Shown: positions 26,441 through 35,410 of the stretch, piece after piece | How positions within the stretch are numbered: the stretch's first letter is position 1 | How the letters are laid out: the number at the start of each line of letters is the position of its first letter | Assembly: GCF_027484545.1 (NCBI RefSeq) | Contig: NZ_JAIXST010000305.1 | Span: 1 to 39,329 of the forward strand | Reading direction: 5' to 3' | Length of the DNA: 39,329 nucleotides | Origin: Runella sp. | Lineage (GTDB): Bacteria > Bacteroidota > Bacteroidia > Cytophagales > Spirosomataceae | Position numbers and translations under genes: made by a program | The notes under the pieces: generated by a model | The model's input: the letters and a program-made list of their open reading frames with translations, nothing else | Databases searched by the model: none | Told to the model about the DNA's origin: nothing

Positions 26441-27061
26441 CTATTTCAAGTCCGCTAATTTGCTTAAATCAATATCGCCCAACACTGACTTGATTTTGTC
26501 AATGCTGACACCATTGCCTTCAACCTGTACGATGTAGCGATTGGCAACGATAACCGATATTTCGCCGTTTTTAGATTGGGTATCGTATTTTTCAAAGGCT
26601 TTATGGCCTTGATATTCAGTGGTTTTTTCGTAACCATTGTCAGTTTCTTTATCAATCGAAGCCATTGACCAAGCGGCCATGCCCATGAGTGCTACGCCCA
26701 TTCCTGCTACATCCGTAATGTTAACATCAATGTCTTGGCCACTATCATCACGGTAGGATGCTTTGGCAGTGGAAACTCCAAAGCCCATCGCAGAGGTTTT
26801 TTCGCTAGATGCTTCTTTGCGTTTAATTCCATCGGCATCTTCGGGCAGTAAAGCTTTCAGCAATTTAGGGTCAATGGTTTCTTTTGGTCCTTCTTTTGAC
26901 ATTTTTTCGGCTTCACCGGCCATTTTTTGGAGTGCCTCCAAGCCGTTTTTAGGCTCTTCTTTGGCTTCCTCTTCTTTAGTCTCTTCTTCTGATTTACTGG
27001 TGCAATTCCACAGAATAACGGTTAATGAAAGAAGCAGGGCAAGAAATTTCATCTTTTTCAT
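26441..27061 (-). CDS. Putative lipoprotein, conserved in Bacteroidota, unknown function
   Basis: The 206-residue protein has a lipoprotein-type signal peptide: FLALLLSLTVILWNC20, followed by an acidic Ser/Glu/Lys-rich tether (about 21-60). The W-N before Cys is atypical for a lipobox, so lipidation is likely but not certain. The mature domain (about 80-206) contains G-F-G-V-S-T-A-K-A-S-Y, D-V-A-G-M-G and Y-Q-G-H-K-A-F-E-K-Y, and ends with a conserved-looking V-A-N-R-Y-I-V-Q-V-E-G strand. I know of no assigned function. It lies downstream of lgt, the lipoprotein-maturation enzyme, but a terminator between them suggests separate transcription; a -7 like box TAATTTTG lies at 27112-27119 without a good -33. 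Confidence 0.85.
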   Translation of the reverse strand: MKKMKFLALLLSLTVILWNCTSKSEEETKEEEAKEEPKNGLEALQKMAGEAEKMSKEGPKETIDPKLLKALLPEDADGIKRKEASSEKTSAMGFGVSTAKASYRDDSGQDIDVNITDVAGMGVALMGMAAWSMASIDKETDNGYEKTTEYQGHKAFEKYDTQSKNGEISVIVANRYIVQVEGNGVSIDKIKSVLGDIDLSKLADLK

Positions 27062-27085
27062 GTGTATTTTTCAGAGTTTATGAAT

Positions 27086-27111
27086 AAAAAAAGGGGAACT
27101 TTATGTTCCCC
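27086..27111 (-). terminator. Rho-independent terminator of lgt
   Basis: On the minus strand a GGGGAAC/GTTCCCC stem (27105-27111 with 27093-27099, 5-base loop) is followed by seven T residues (27092-27086). Confidence 0.8.
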
Positions 27112-27169
27112 CAAAATTACGTTTTTTCTGTAATCACATTACTTTCACCAAATTAAAATTACTAATCGG

Positions 27170-28033
27170 TTATGACTTTACAGTAGTAGAATCAATCCGA
27201 TTGGCCTCTTCGGCCAATTTATCGGTGAAAATAAATTGCTCTTTATCCTTATTTTTGAAAGCATACGCTAAGAATACAATGCCTAAGACGATGGCCGGGA
27301 TACTCAAAATTTGCCCCATATTAAATTGCAGTTCGTTTTCAAAGGCCACTTGGTTTTCTTTGAAAAACTCAAACACAAACCGCAATCCAAACACCCAAAT
27401 CAGGAAAATACCCAGCAGTAAGCCTTGTGGGGTTTGAGTTTTACGTTTATTCCACATCCAAAACAGCAGGAAGCATAAAACCAAACACGCCATTGCTTCG
27501 TACAATTGAGCCGGGTGGCGCGGATACTGCGTAAACTCGAAGTTGCGAGTGAAAACAAACGCCCAGGGAACATCCGTTACTTTACCCACGATTTCTGAAT
27601 TCATAAGATTTCCCATGCGGATAAAGCAACCTGCCAAAGCTACTACAATCACAATGCGGTCTACTACCCACAAAAAATTCATTTTCTTGGCACGGGCGTA
27701 GAAATACAATCCTAATAAAATTCCAATGGTAGCCCCGTGGCTGGCCAAACCTGCAAAAGGCGGCGTAATTACCTGAAGAGGATTGTTGAGTAATACTTCG
27801 GGTTCGTAAAACAAAAAGTGACCCAACCGAGCTCCGACCACCGTTGTGATGACCATGGTGAGCAAAAGCGAGTCAAGAAGTGTTTCTTTCAGGCCTTCTT
27901 TACGAAATATGTGGGCCATAATGCGCTGACCTACCAAAAAACCGGAGGCAAACAGCAACCCGTACCAACGAATCGAAAAACTACCGATACTGAAAATTTC
28001 GGGATTAACATCCCAGATAATGTAGCCAAACAT
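27170..28033 (-). CDS. lgt: Prolipoprotein diacylglyceryl transferase
   Basis: The 287-residue inner-membrane enzyme has about seven membrane helices and transfers diacylglycerol to the lipobox cysteine of prolipoproteins. Diagnostic motifs are W-Y-G-L near residue 23, the essential His in G-L-A-S-H-G-A-T-I-G (near residue 98, aligned to E. coli His103) and the Lgt signature I-R-M-G-N-L-M-N-S-E (near 138-147, with the essential Arg). The Y-P-R-H-P-A-Q-L-Y-E motif is also typical. The charged C-terminal tail is cytoplasmic. It supplies the lipidation needed by the lipoproteins in this window, including the alpha-2-macroglobulin and the 206-aa protein. Confidence 0.97.
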   Translation of the reverse strand: MFGYIIWDVNPEIFSIGSFSIRWYGLLFASGFLVGQRIMAHIFRKEGLKETLLDSLLLTMVITTVVGARLGHFLFYEPEVLLNNPLQVITPPFAGLASHGATIGILLGLYFYARAKKMNFLWVVDRIVIVVALAGCFIRMGNLMNSEIVGKVTDVPWAFVFTRNFEFTQYPRHPAQLYEAMACLVLCFLLFWMWNKRKTQTPQGLLLGIFLIWVFGLRFVFEFFKENQVAFENELQFNMGQILSIPAIVLGIVFLAYAFKNKDKEQFIFTDKLAEEANRIDSTTVKS

Positions 28034-28120
28034 AAGTGACTGATTTTGAATGAAGGTATCAATGATACTAAAACCTTCGCAAAAATCAAGAAAGATTATT
28101 AGAAGTGCATAATTGTTGGG

Positions 28121-28177
28121 AGTTAAAAGTTAAAACTTAATTATAAGCTGTTGATAATCAGTTTACAATTAAGTTTT
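28121..28177. repeat. Heptamer repeat and inverted repeat between tolC-like gene and lgt
   Basis: AGTTAAA (28121-28127), AGTTAAA (28128-28134) and ACTTAAT (28135-28141) form a short heptamer tract. AAAACTTAATT (28132-28142) pairs perfectly with AATTAAGTTTT (28167-28177) around a 24-base loop; it may end transcription from the TolC-like gene. Confidence 0.45.
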
Positions 28178-28206
28178 AATAATCCGATGCAATCTGAGAT
28201 TTTACC

Positions 28207-29529
28207 CTAAAACTCCCATTTTCCTTTTTGATAAAAGTCGATGATTTGGCGTTGGAGTGCGTACTCGTAACGCGAGCGAATGGAATTGGCTTCGGCGCGG
28301 GCCAAATTGGCTTTGGCAAGCGTATATTCAAATATATTCACGGTTCCAGCGGCAAGGCGGCTTTCAGCGGCTCTGAAGTTGGCCTGCAATGATTCTACCT
28401 GACTCTGTGCGGCAGCGTAGCGGTCGCTGGTGGCAGCGAGTTGTTGAACTCCCTGCTCAATGGCTTGGCGGAGTTGTTGCTTGACTATATTGAGGTTATT
28501 TTCGGCCAATTGCTGTTGCGCTGTGGCTACGGCTACACGCGGGCGTATTTGCCAACGACCCATGATAGGTACATTCAATCCTAAGCTGATAGAACCGTTA
28601 CGAGTGGCATCTAATTGTTTTAAATAGCTGCGTTCATCGTTGGAAGACGCATAAAAAGCCCCAAAGTTTCCTGATAGATTCAACGAAGGAATATTGTTGG
28701 CTTTGATAGCTCGTATCTGACTGCTGAAGCTGCTCAAACGGAGTTCTCCGCTTTTAATTTCAGGAAACATCTTTGTCGCGTCTTCGTAAATGGTTTCGGC
28801 AGAAGGGACAAGAGCCAATGCACCGGCGGCATCACCGATAGGTTCAAACATAATGCTATTATCGGGTTGAAGATTCATTAACTGGAAAACGCTCAATTTG
28901 GCCAATTGCTCATTGTTTCGCGCCGTTACTTCGTCAAACTTATCATTAGCAAGTTGTGCTTTAATTTCATACAGGGTATTTTGCCCTACTGTACCGGCGG
29001 CTACCTGCTTTTCAACGCGGTCTACCTGCTGCTGCGACGAAGCCACCTGCTCCTGAGCAGCTTTGTACAACGCCTTTGTTGCCAATACCTGAACGTACGC
29101 CTGAAGCAGGCGAATGATCTGCTGATTAAGTACTGCTTCCTGATTTTTTAGTGCTGCATCGCGCAGGGCAATTCCCTGCTGAACTTGGTGCTGAATCTGA
29201 AAACCCTGAAACAGGGGGACTTGAAATCCAACTCCCACGTAGTTTGTATTGTAAAGCTGGTCAATGTAAGAATTGGTAAATCGGTCAATACTGCGACCGA
29301 AATTTAGGTTTTGACCTGCATTGAAGCCTAATTGCGGTAATTGCAGCGACTTGGTTTGTTGCAATTGAGCAACGCTTCCCTGCGCCTGCAACTGGCTTTC
29401 CCGATAAAGAAGATTGTTCTTGATGAGCAAGTCAACGCACTCCCGTAACGATACCATTTTTTGAGCGTTCGTCGAAAGTGTAAAGAGTAAAGTGCAAAGT
29501 AAAGGGAGGACTATTTTTAATGCTTTCAT
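28207..29529 (-). CDS. TolC-family outer-membrane efflux protein
   Basis: The 440-residue protein has a Sec signal peptide (cleavage after STNAQ, residue 23) and two OEP repeats rich in long amphipathic coiled coils (Gln/Ala-rich heptads), typical of TolC-like trimeric outer-membrane channels. The N-terminal V-S-L-R-E-C-V-D-L-L-I-K-N-N and the V-P-L-F-Q-G-F and V-P-I-M-G-R-W strand starts are characteristic of Bacteroidota members. It lies 46 bases downstream of a MacB/LolD-type ATPase gene, suggesting one efflux system, but no membrane-fusion protein is adjacent. Codons 9-17 are encoded by a four-unit heptamer tract (29478-29505). A -7 box TACGTTTG lies at 29562-29569 on this strand. Confidence 0.94.
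   Translation of the reverse strand: MKALKIVLPLLCTLLFTLSTNAQKMVSLRECVDLLIKNNLLYRESQLQAQGSVAQLQQTKSLQLPQLGFNAGQNLNFGRSIDRFTNSYIDQLYNTNYVGVGFQVPLFQGFQIQHQVQQGIALRDAALKNQEAVLNQQIIRLLQAYVQVLATKALYKAAQEQVASSQQQVDRVEKQVAAGTVGQNTLYEIKAQLANDKFDEVTARNNEQLAKLSVFQLMNLQPDNSIMFEPIGDAAGALALVPSAETIYEDATKMFPEIKSGELRLSSFSSQIRAIKANNIPSLNLSGNFGAFYASSNDERSYLKQLDATRNGSISLGLNVPIMGRWQIRPRVAVATAQQQLAENNLNIVKQQLRQAIEQGVQQLAATSDRYAAAQSQVESLQANFRAAESRLAAGTVNIFEYTLAKANLARAEANSIRSRYEYALQRQIIDFYQKGKWEF
29478..29505 (+). repeat. Four-unit heptamer tract encoding TolC-like signal-peptide core
   Basis: Units GTGTAAA, GAGTAAA, GTGCAAA, GTAAAGG. The opposite strand encodes residues 9-17 of the TolC-family protein, within its signal peptide. 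Confidence 0.6.
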
Positions 29530-29575
29530 TGAAATTAAAATAAGCGGTAAACCGTAAACTTCAAACGTATGGATT

Positions 29576-30238
29576 TTAACTTACCCAACCATCTTTGAGT
29601 CGAATGACCCGATTGCCGTACCCTGCATTTACTTCGGAGTGAGTCACCTGAACAATCGAAACTCCGTCTTTTTGGTTGAGTTCTTTAAACAGTTCCATGA
29701 TCTGTTGGGCTTGTTCGGAGTGCAAATTGCCTGTAGGTTCGTCGGCAAAAATGATTTTGGGCTCATGAACAATGGCGCGTGCCACACCCACTACCTGTTG
29801 TTGTCCACCTGATAACTGACTGGGGAACAGGTCTTTTTTAGCTACCATGTTGAAACGGTCCAATAATTCCGCTACGCGGCTTTTCCGCTCTGACGACGAG
29901 GTGCCTTTGTATAATAAGGGCGTTTCAATGTTTTCATAAACCGTCAATTCATCAATGAGGTGATACGCCTGAAAGACAAAGCCGATGCGGTGGCGGTGAA
30001 GTTCGGTGCGTTTCTTTTCGCTCAATTTATCTACTTTTTCGTCCATAAACAGGTACTCACCCTCCGAAGGCTCTTCCAACAACCCTAAAATATGTAACAG
30101 GGTAGATTTTCCAGAACCCGACGGCCCCATGATGGATACGAACTCTCCTTCATTTATGTCTAAATTGATGTTGCGCAGTACGTATGTTTTTCCAAAACCT
30201 GCGGGATAGTATTTGGAAACGCCTTTTAATTGAATCAT
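29576..30238 (-). CDS. ABC transporter ATP-binding protein, MacB/LolD type
   Basis: The 220-residue ATPase has Walker A G-P-S-G-S-G-K-S-T (39-47), a Q-loop F-Q-A-Y-H, signature L-S-G-G-Q-Q-Q, Walker B I-I-F-A-D-E-P and the H-loop V-T-H-S. The Q-Q-Q-V-V-G-V-A-R-A segment differs from the usual Q-Q-Q-R-V-A-I-A-R-A, with Val for Arg. This type drives MacB or LolCE permeases that act on periplasmic substrates. The TolC-like gene follows directly. No permease is adjacent; the nearest FtsX/MacB-type permease is at 35626-38013 and partnership with it is only possible. Confidence 0.94.
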   Translation of the reverse strand: MIQLKGVSKYYPAGFGKTYVLRNINLDINEGEFVSIMGPSGSGKSTLLHILGLLEEPSEGEYLFMDEKVDKLSEKKRTELHRHRIGFVFQAYHLIDELTVYENIETPLLYKGTSSSERKSRVAELLDRFNMVAKKDLFPSQLSGGQQQVVGVARAIVHEPKIIFADEPTGNLHSEQAQQIMELFKELNQKDGVSIVQVTHSEVNAGYGNRVIRLKDGWVS

Positions 30239-30392
30239 GAACTTGCTGCTAAGTGATTATAAATTTGAATCAAATAAGGTCTTCCCTAAGTGGTGAAGAT
30301 TTAGATGGGGTTCGTTAGTAGTTTGCACGAGTTGTGCCAATTTGTTATTTGGCTGATTATCAGTTTTTAAATTTAAATTGGGGCACAAAAAA

Positions 30393-30429
30393 CGTCCGAA
30401 AACGGACAATAGTTGTACGTCTTCGGACG
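30393..30429 (-). terminator. Rho-independent terminator of rny
   Basis: The outer stem CGTCCGAA (30393-30400) pairs with TTCGGACG (30422-30429); inside, ACGGACAA pairs with TTGTACGT with one mismatch around a 3-base loop. On the minus strand a six-T run follows, 26 bases after the rny stop. Confidence 0.8.
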
Positions 30430-30454
30430 GGGTACTTTATGATGTCAGAATAAG

Positions 30455-32035
30455 CTATTTTGCGTAGGCTACTGCACGCATCTCACGAATCACGGTCACT
30501 TTTATTTGGCCGGGATACTGCATTTCCTTTTCAATTTTCTGCGAAATATCAAACGATAGTTTTCCTGCGGTTTCGTCGTTTACACTATCAGAGTTGACAA
30601 TCACGCGCAACTCACGTCCTGCCTGAATAGCGTAACATTTGTCTACACCCGGGAAATTAGTGGCCAATGCTTCCAGATCTTTCAATCGTTGGATGTACGA
30701 TTCCATCATTTCGCGGCGTGCACCTGGACGTGAACCCGAAATCGCGTCACATACCTGAATGATGGGCGACATCATGCTGGTCATTTCGATTTCGTCGTGG
30801 TGGGCTCCAATGGCATTACAAACTTCGGGGTTCTCTTTGTATTTCTTAGCCAATTCCATCCCTAAGATAGCGTGCGGAAGTTCTGATTCTTCGGGCCATA
30901 CTTTGCCGATATCGTGTAAAAGGCCGGCCCGTTTTGCCAACTTAGCATTGAGTCCCAACTCAGCGGCCATGGTAGCGCAAAGTCGGGCTACTTCACGAGA
31001 GTGTTGGAGCAGGTTTTGACCATAAGAAGAACGGAAACGCATCCGTCCAATCATCTTTACGAGTTCGGGATGCAGACCATGAACCCCTAATTCAATGACG
31101 GTACGCTCGCCTATTTCGACGATTTCATCGTCTATATTTTTCTTGGTTTTAGAAACAACTTCTTCAATGCGTGCCGGGTGAATACGTCCGTCCTGTACGA
31201 GGCGGTGCAGCGACAGGCGGGCGATTTCGCGGCGTACTGGGTCAAATCCTGAAATGACGATGGCTTCCGGGGTATCGTCTACGATGATTTCGCAGCCGGT
31301 TGCGGCTTCCAAAGCTCGAATATTACGTCCTTCGCGTCCGATGATTTTTCCTTTTACATCGTCGCTTTCGATGTTAAAAACAGAAACTGTATTTTCAATG
31401 GCGTGCTCAGAAGCAGTACGTTGGATGGTTTCAATGACAATTTTCTTCGCTTCTTTGGTGGCGGTTAACTTGGCCTCGTCAATGGTATTTTTAATGTAGG
31501 CAGAGGCTTGCGTTTGGGCATCGGCCTGAATGGCTTCGACGAGTTGGAGTTTGGCTTGCTCAGCAGTGAGATTAGCAATGCGTTCCAACTGTTCTACCTG
31601 CGATTTGTGCATTTTTTCAGCTTCCTCGCGACGTTTTGCAGCTATTTCAGTTTGTTGTTCAAGGGTCTTTTTCTGGGTTTCCAACTCATTTTCGCGACGT
31701 TTATTTTGTTCCGTCATCTGGTTGAGCTGTTGTTCCTTCTGCGTGAGTTGCTGCTCGCGTTGTTTGATTTTTTGCTCGTTCTGGATGATGATTTGTTTCT
31801 TTTTGTTCGAATCATCTTCAAATTCTGATTTGAGCTTTAAATACTTTTCTTTGGCTTCGAGAATGCGGTCTTTTTTGATGTTTTCTGCGGTTACTTCGGC
31901 ATTTTTGACAATGTCAGAGGCTCGTTGTTGGGCATCTTCTTCTGTTTTTTTATTCGCTTTTCTTAGGGCAAAATACATAATCGCTGCTCCAACGGCTGCC
32001 GAAACAACGGCGCTGAGCAAAAGTAGTATATCCAT
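30455..32035 (-). CDS. rny: Ribonuclease Y
   Basis: The 526-residue membrane-anchored endoribonuclease begins mRNA decay. An N-terminal membrane helix (residues 3-23) is followed by a long charged coiled coil (about 25-200; heptads rich in Gln, Glu, Lys). A KH domain comes next ([11 protein letters not shown]), then an HD domain with L-L-H-D-I-G-K-V and G-A-H-H-D-E, which binds the catalytic metals. I chose ATG 32035, since M-D-I-L-L-L-L begins the usual membrane anchor; the frame is open to 32113 but those residues are polar and arginine-rich. It is last of the pheT, coiled-coil, zapA, rny series and ends in its own terminator. Confidence 0.97.
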   Translation of the reverse strand: MDILLLLSAVVSAAVGAAIMYFALRKANKKTEEDAQQRASDIVKNAEVTAENIKKDRILEAKEKYLKLKSEFEDDSNKKKQIIIQNEQKIKQREQQLTQKEQQLNQMTEQNKRRENELETQKKTLEQQTEIAAKRREEAEKMHKSQVEQLERIANLTAEQAKLQLVEAIQADAQTQASAYIKNTIDEAKLTATKEAKKIVIETIQRTASEHAIENTVSVFNIESDDVKGKIIGREGRNIRALEAATGCEIIVDDTPEAIVISGFDPVRREIARLSLHRLVQDGRIHPARIEEVVSKTKKNIDDEIVEIGERTVIELGVHGLHPELVKMIGRMRFRSSYGQNLLQHSREVARLCATMAAELGLNAKLAKRAGLLHDIGKVWPEESELPHAILGMELAKKYKENPEVCNAIGAHHDEIEMTSMMSPIIQVCDAISGSRPGARREMMESYIQRLKDLEALATNFPGVDKCYAIQAGRELRVIVNSDSVNDETAGKLSFDISQKIEKEMQYPGQIKVTVIREMRAVAYAK

Positions 32036-32133
32036 AGTGTTGCTGTGTGTTTGTTGGTTGAACATATTCCCAACGCAGCGTCGAATAGCGTAAGACTGAA
32101 ATCTACAGGACAATTAGATGCGAATCAAATGGC

Positions 32134-32442
32134 TTAATTTTGACTCGACGGACTGAAGTGGTTTTGGATAGTGTCTAACTTCTTGAAGACTTCATTTTTT
32201 ATTATCTTCAAATCATGATCTCCTTTTAATCGCGCTACCATCGCATCTAAGCAGACCATAGACAGTATTTCTTCTATATTAACTTCGCCTTTTTTTTTCT
32301 TCATTCGATGCTCAATCTGTTCCGTCACCAGCTTAGCTGCCTTTCGTATCAATTCCTCCTCATGCTCCGAATTACTGCGTAATTCGTAAGATTTATTACC
32401 AATTGTTATCTTAATAGGAGGTCTTAATTTTTGAGGTTCCAT
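32134..32442 (-). CDS. zapA: Cell division protein ZapA
   Basis: The 102-residue protein binds FtsZ and bundles its protofilaments at the division ring. It has the ZapA pattern: strand I-K-I-T-I-G-N-K-S-Y-E-L, then helix E-H-E-E-E-L-I-R-K-A-A-K-L-V-T-E-Q-I and a C-terminal dimerising helix. I chose ATG 32440-32442; a TTG three codons upstream is the only other option. It lies ten bases downstream of the coiled-coil gene and 98 bases upstream of rny. Confidence 0.92.
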   Translation of the reverse strand: MEPQKLRPPIKITIGNKSYELRSNSEHEEELIRKAAKLVTEQIEHRMKKKKGEVNIEEILSMVCLDAMVARLKGDHDLKIIKNEVFKKLDTIQNHFSPSSQN

Positions 32443-32452
32443 GGGTGTCAAA

Positions 32453-32851
32453 TCAGATTGTTCGTAACCATGCTATCGTTTCATCAATGTATCGAATGTA
32501 ATCGTCCAATTTGGTGTTCAGCTCCGTAATCGCGTTTGCGTTTTTCGGGTTTTTTACAATTATAGACAATTGTTTGAAATTATTTAACTTTTCCTTCAAA
32601 GAAACTTCTTTTTCGCGCAATTGTTTGTTTTCATTTTTTAAAACTTTGACTTCCTGCCGATCATATTTCAGTTCGGCATTTTGCTTATCATATTGATTTT
32701 GGAGCAACTCAAATCGGGTTTTCAGTTCATTATGAGCCGCTTTTTCGTAATTAAGTGATGCCTGTAAAGTAATAACGCGCTGCTCAATCTGCTGAAACTG
32801 ATTGTTGAGCCTCTCCAAAACGTCACCATTTCCAAAAGTTACAAGTTTCAT
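32453..32851 (-). CDS. ZapB-like coiled-coil protein
   Basis: The 132-residue, almost entirely coiled-coil protein (about 10-105) is rich in Lys, Gln, Asn and Glu, with no signal peptide or membrane segment. The position directly before zapA, in the pheT-zapA-rny order, points to a division-associated partner similar in role to ZapB; sequence alone shows only the coiled coil. I chose ATG 32851, since the frame is open to 32962 only from a TTG start and the upstream part runs through a repeat tract (32867-32898). Confidence 0.8.
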   Translation of the reverse strand: MKLVTFGNGDVLERLNNQFQQIEQRVITLQASLNYEKAAHNELKTRFELLQNQYDKQNAELKYDRQEVKVLKNENKQLREKEVSLKEKLNNFKQLSIIVKNPKNANAITELNTKLDDYIRYIDETIAWLRTI

Positions 32852-32866
32852 GCCTAAGTGCAAATT

Positions 32867-32898
32867 GTGAATGAGCGAATAGTGAATTAGTGAATAAG
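32867..32898 (+). repeat. Degenerate 7-8 base tandem tract before the coiled-coil gene
   Basis: Units GTGAATGA, GCGAATA, GTGAATTA, GTGAATAA lie just upstream of the ATG at 32851 and downstream of the pheT stop side, in the same intergenic position class as the other heptamer tracts. Confidence 0.6.
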
Positions 32899-32970
32899 CA
32901 GTTGGTAATCCAACGTTTAAATCTGCCTGATTGCTTAATTCAAAATAGTTTACAGCGCGCAAGTTTATTT

Positions 32971-35403
32971 TTACTTCCGAATCACCGCTCCCAAATCTTT
33001 CTCAAAGGCCATCATCAATTTTTGCATTGTTTTGTCAATGACCTTGTCGGTAAGTGTTTGCTCAACATCCTGTAGGGTAAAACTTACGGAATACGATTTT
33101 TTGTCAGCCCCAATATTTGCGCCTTCGTACACATCAAAAACGTTGATATTAGTCAGCAAATTGCGTTCGTATTTTTGGGCTGTTTGACGGATTTGTTCAA
33201 AGCTAACCGCTTTGTCCAAAACCAGCGATAAATCGCGGCGTACTTCGGGGTATTTGGGTACTTCGGTAAAGCGTACTTTGTCGTTGTATTGCTTCAATAA
33301 ATAGGCCCAGTCAAAATCTGCGTAGAATACGGGTTGCTTGATGTCGAGTACTTTCGTCAGTTTGCCCTTCACTTGGCCAAAACTCACAATCGGCTTTTTC
33401 TTTACCGTGTACGTGAGGCCGTATTCAAAAATGGTTCTGTCCTGAATTTCCTGTTTTTCTACGTTTTGGACGCGCATGGCATTCAGTACCAAATGCACCA
33501 TACCTGCCAAATTGTGAAAAACGAGTTTTTGGTCTTTTTCCAACCAACTTTCGGCTTGCTGATTACCTGCTAAAAATAAGGCTAAATGCGAGAACTCTTT
33601 GTATTTGCCCTCGGGCATTTTATGGTAGGTTTTGCCAAATTCACAAATTTTGAGGTCTCTTTGGCGACGGTTTAGGTTATAAGAAACCGTTTCCAAACCC
33701 GAAAACAACATTGTTTGCCGCATTGCCAAAAGATCTTCACTCAAAGGATTAAGCATGATGACATCCTCTCCCGGTAGGCTTGACCGAACTGCGTCGTTGT
33801 AAAGCGGTTTAGTGAGGGAATTGGTCATGGTTTCGTTGAAGCCATTGGCCGCTAATAAATTAGCGACACGCAACTTTTGTTTGTCAGGGTCAACAAGCGG
33901 GAAGCCTGAGAGGAAATCGGTGGCTAAGTTTTCCGAAAGTTCAATGTTGTCGAAACCATAAATTCGCAATATTTCTTCAACAATATCTGCTTCACGGGTT
34001 ACATCAACGCGGTAAGGCGCGACTGATGCGGTGAAACCTTCGGGAGTTTCGTTTTGAATGGCAATGTCGAGATTCGTCAAAATTTGCTTGATTAAATCAC
34101 GGTCCAACGCCTTGCCAATCAGTCTGTCCACATTTTTATATTTGACAGCGACTTGTTGGTTGGCAATGGGATTGGGATAAATGTCCACAATTTCAGACGC
34201 AATTTGTCCGCCGGCCACTTCCTGAATCAATAAAGCGGCACGTTTGAGGGCATAAATGGGCAAATTAGGGTCTGTGCCACGCTCGAAACGAAAAGAAGCA
34301 TCGGTTTTCAAACCATGAAAAGTGCTCGTTTTACGAATCCAACCGGGCGAAAAATAAGCGGCTTCCAAGAAAATAGCCGTCGTTCGTTCAGAAACACCCG
34401 ACTTGGTTCCTCCAAAAACACCCCCGATACACATGGGTTCTTCGGCATTGCAAATCATCAAATCGCGGTCGGAAAGCTTACGCTCTACGCCGTCGAGCGT
34501 GACAAACGGAGTGCCTGCCGGTAGGGTTTTGACAATTACTTTATTACCTAAAATCTTAGCAGCGTCGAAAGCATGGAGCGGCTGACCTAATTCATGGCAA
34601 ATGAAGTTAGTGATGTCCACGACATTATTAATAGTGCGAACACCAATTGCCTGAAGCTTTTCTTTCAACCAATCGGGCGATTCAGTCACAGTCAATCCTG
34701 AAATCGTTACGCCTGCGTAACGCGGGCAAGCTTCGTTATTTTCGACCGTTACCTGAAGTGGTTCGGCCAATGGGGTAATGGGCTGTTGGTCAAAAATTTC
34801 TACCGATGGTTTTGTCAATTCACGTCCCCAAACCGCTTTCAAATCTCTCGCTACACCCAAGTGCGAAGCGGCATCAGCGCGGTTAGGCGTTAGGCCGATT
34901 TCAATAACGTAATCGGGTAAAACGCCAAAATACTGAGCGGCGGGAGTGCCGTTGGGGAGATCGGTGTCTAACACCATGATGCCCGCGTGCGAATGCCCGA
35001 TACCGATTTCATCTTCGGCACAAATCATACCTTCGGATGGATTGCCGTATACTTTGCGTTTGGCAATGGTAAACGGTTCTCCTTCGCTCGGATAAATAGT
35101 TGCTCCTACAGTTGCTACGATTACCTTTTGTCCGGCAGCCACGTTAGAAGCTCCGCAAACGATGGTACTTGGTTCGCCTGCACCAATATCAACCGTAGTT
35201 AGGTGCAATGTTTTTTCTTTTACCGTGAAAGGTTCGCAAGTAAGTACTTCGCCTACCACAATACCTTCCAATCCTCCTTTTACGCGTTCGACCGGTTCGA
35301 TGCCTTCCACTTCCAAGCCCGTTGCAGTCAATAATTTACCAACTTCTTCGGGAGACTCTTGAATATCAATGAGTTGCTTAAGCCAATTATAAGAAATTTT
35401 CAT
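32971..35403 (-). CDS. pheT: Phenylalanyl-tRNA synthetase beta subunit
   Basis: The 810-residue subunit forms the (alpha-beta)2 enzyme that charges tRNA-Phe. In order: an N-terminal M-K-I-S-Y-N-W-L-K-Q-L-I start, an EMAP-type tRNA-binding domain (about 40-150) with I-V-C-G-A-S-N-V, the B3/B4 editing domain (about 210-390), the B5 domain (about 400-475), the catalytic-like core, and an FDX-ACB anticodon-binding domain at the C-terminus (P-K-Y-P-E-V-R-R-D-L-S). I chose ATG 35403; an extension to 35454 would translate part of a palindromic repeat. pheS is not in the window, as is usual in this phylum. A TAATTTTG box at 35490-35497 would place a palindrome in its leader. Confidence 0.97.
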   Translation of the reverse strand: MKISYNWLKQLIDIQESPEEVGKLLTATGLEVEGIEPVERVKGGLEGIVVGEVLTCEPFTVKEKTLHLTTVDIGAGEPSTIVCGASNVAAGQKVIVATVGATIYPSEGEPFTIAKRKVYGNPSEGMICAEDEIGIGHSHAGIMVLDTDLPNGTPAAQYFGVLPDYVIEIGLTPNRADAASHLGVARDLKAVWGRELTKPSVEIFDQQPITPLAEPLQVTVENNEACPRYAGVTISGLTVTESPDWLKEKLQAIGVRTINNVVDITNFICHELGQPLHAFDAAKILGNKVIVKTLPAGTPFVTLDGVERKLSDRDLMICNAEEPMCIGGVFGGTKSGVSERTTAIFLEAAYFSPGWIRKTSTFHGLKTDASFRFERGTDPNLPIYALKRAALLIQEVAGGQIASEIVDIYPNPIANQQVAVKYKNVDRLIGKALDRDLIKQILTNLDIAIQNETPEGFTASVAPYRVDVTREADIVEEILRIYGFDNIELSENLATDFLSGFPLVDPDKQKLRVANLLAANGFNETMTNSLTKPLYNDAVRSSLPGEDVIMLNPLSEDLLAMRQTMLFSGLETVSYNLNRRQRDLKICEFGKTYHKMPEGKYKEFSHLALFLAGNQQAESWLEKDQKLVFHNLAGMVHLVLNAMRVQNVEKQEIQDRTIFEYGLTYTVKKKPIVSFGQVKGKLTKVLDIKQPVFYADFDWAYLLKQYNDKVRFTEVPKYPEVRRDLSLVLDKAVSFEQIRQTAQKYERNLLTNINVFDVYEGANIGADKKSYSVSFTLQDVEQTLTDKVIDKTMQKLMMAFEKDLGAVIRK

Positions 35404-35410
35404 ATAAAAT

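Noticed and set aside
31530-32093. Plus-strand 187-codon Ser/Cys/Phe-rich frame opposite the RNase Y coiled coil
   Set aside because: Shadow of the Gln/Glu/Lys-rich heptads; no independent support.
32852-32962. TTG-started extension of the coiled-coil protein
   Set aside because: TTG start, and the added residues are written by a tandem repeat tract.
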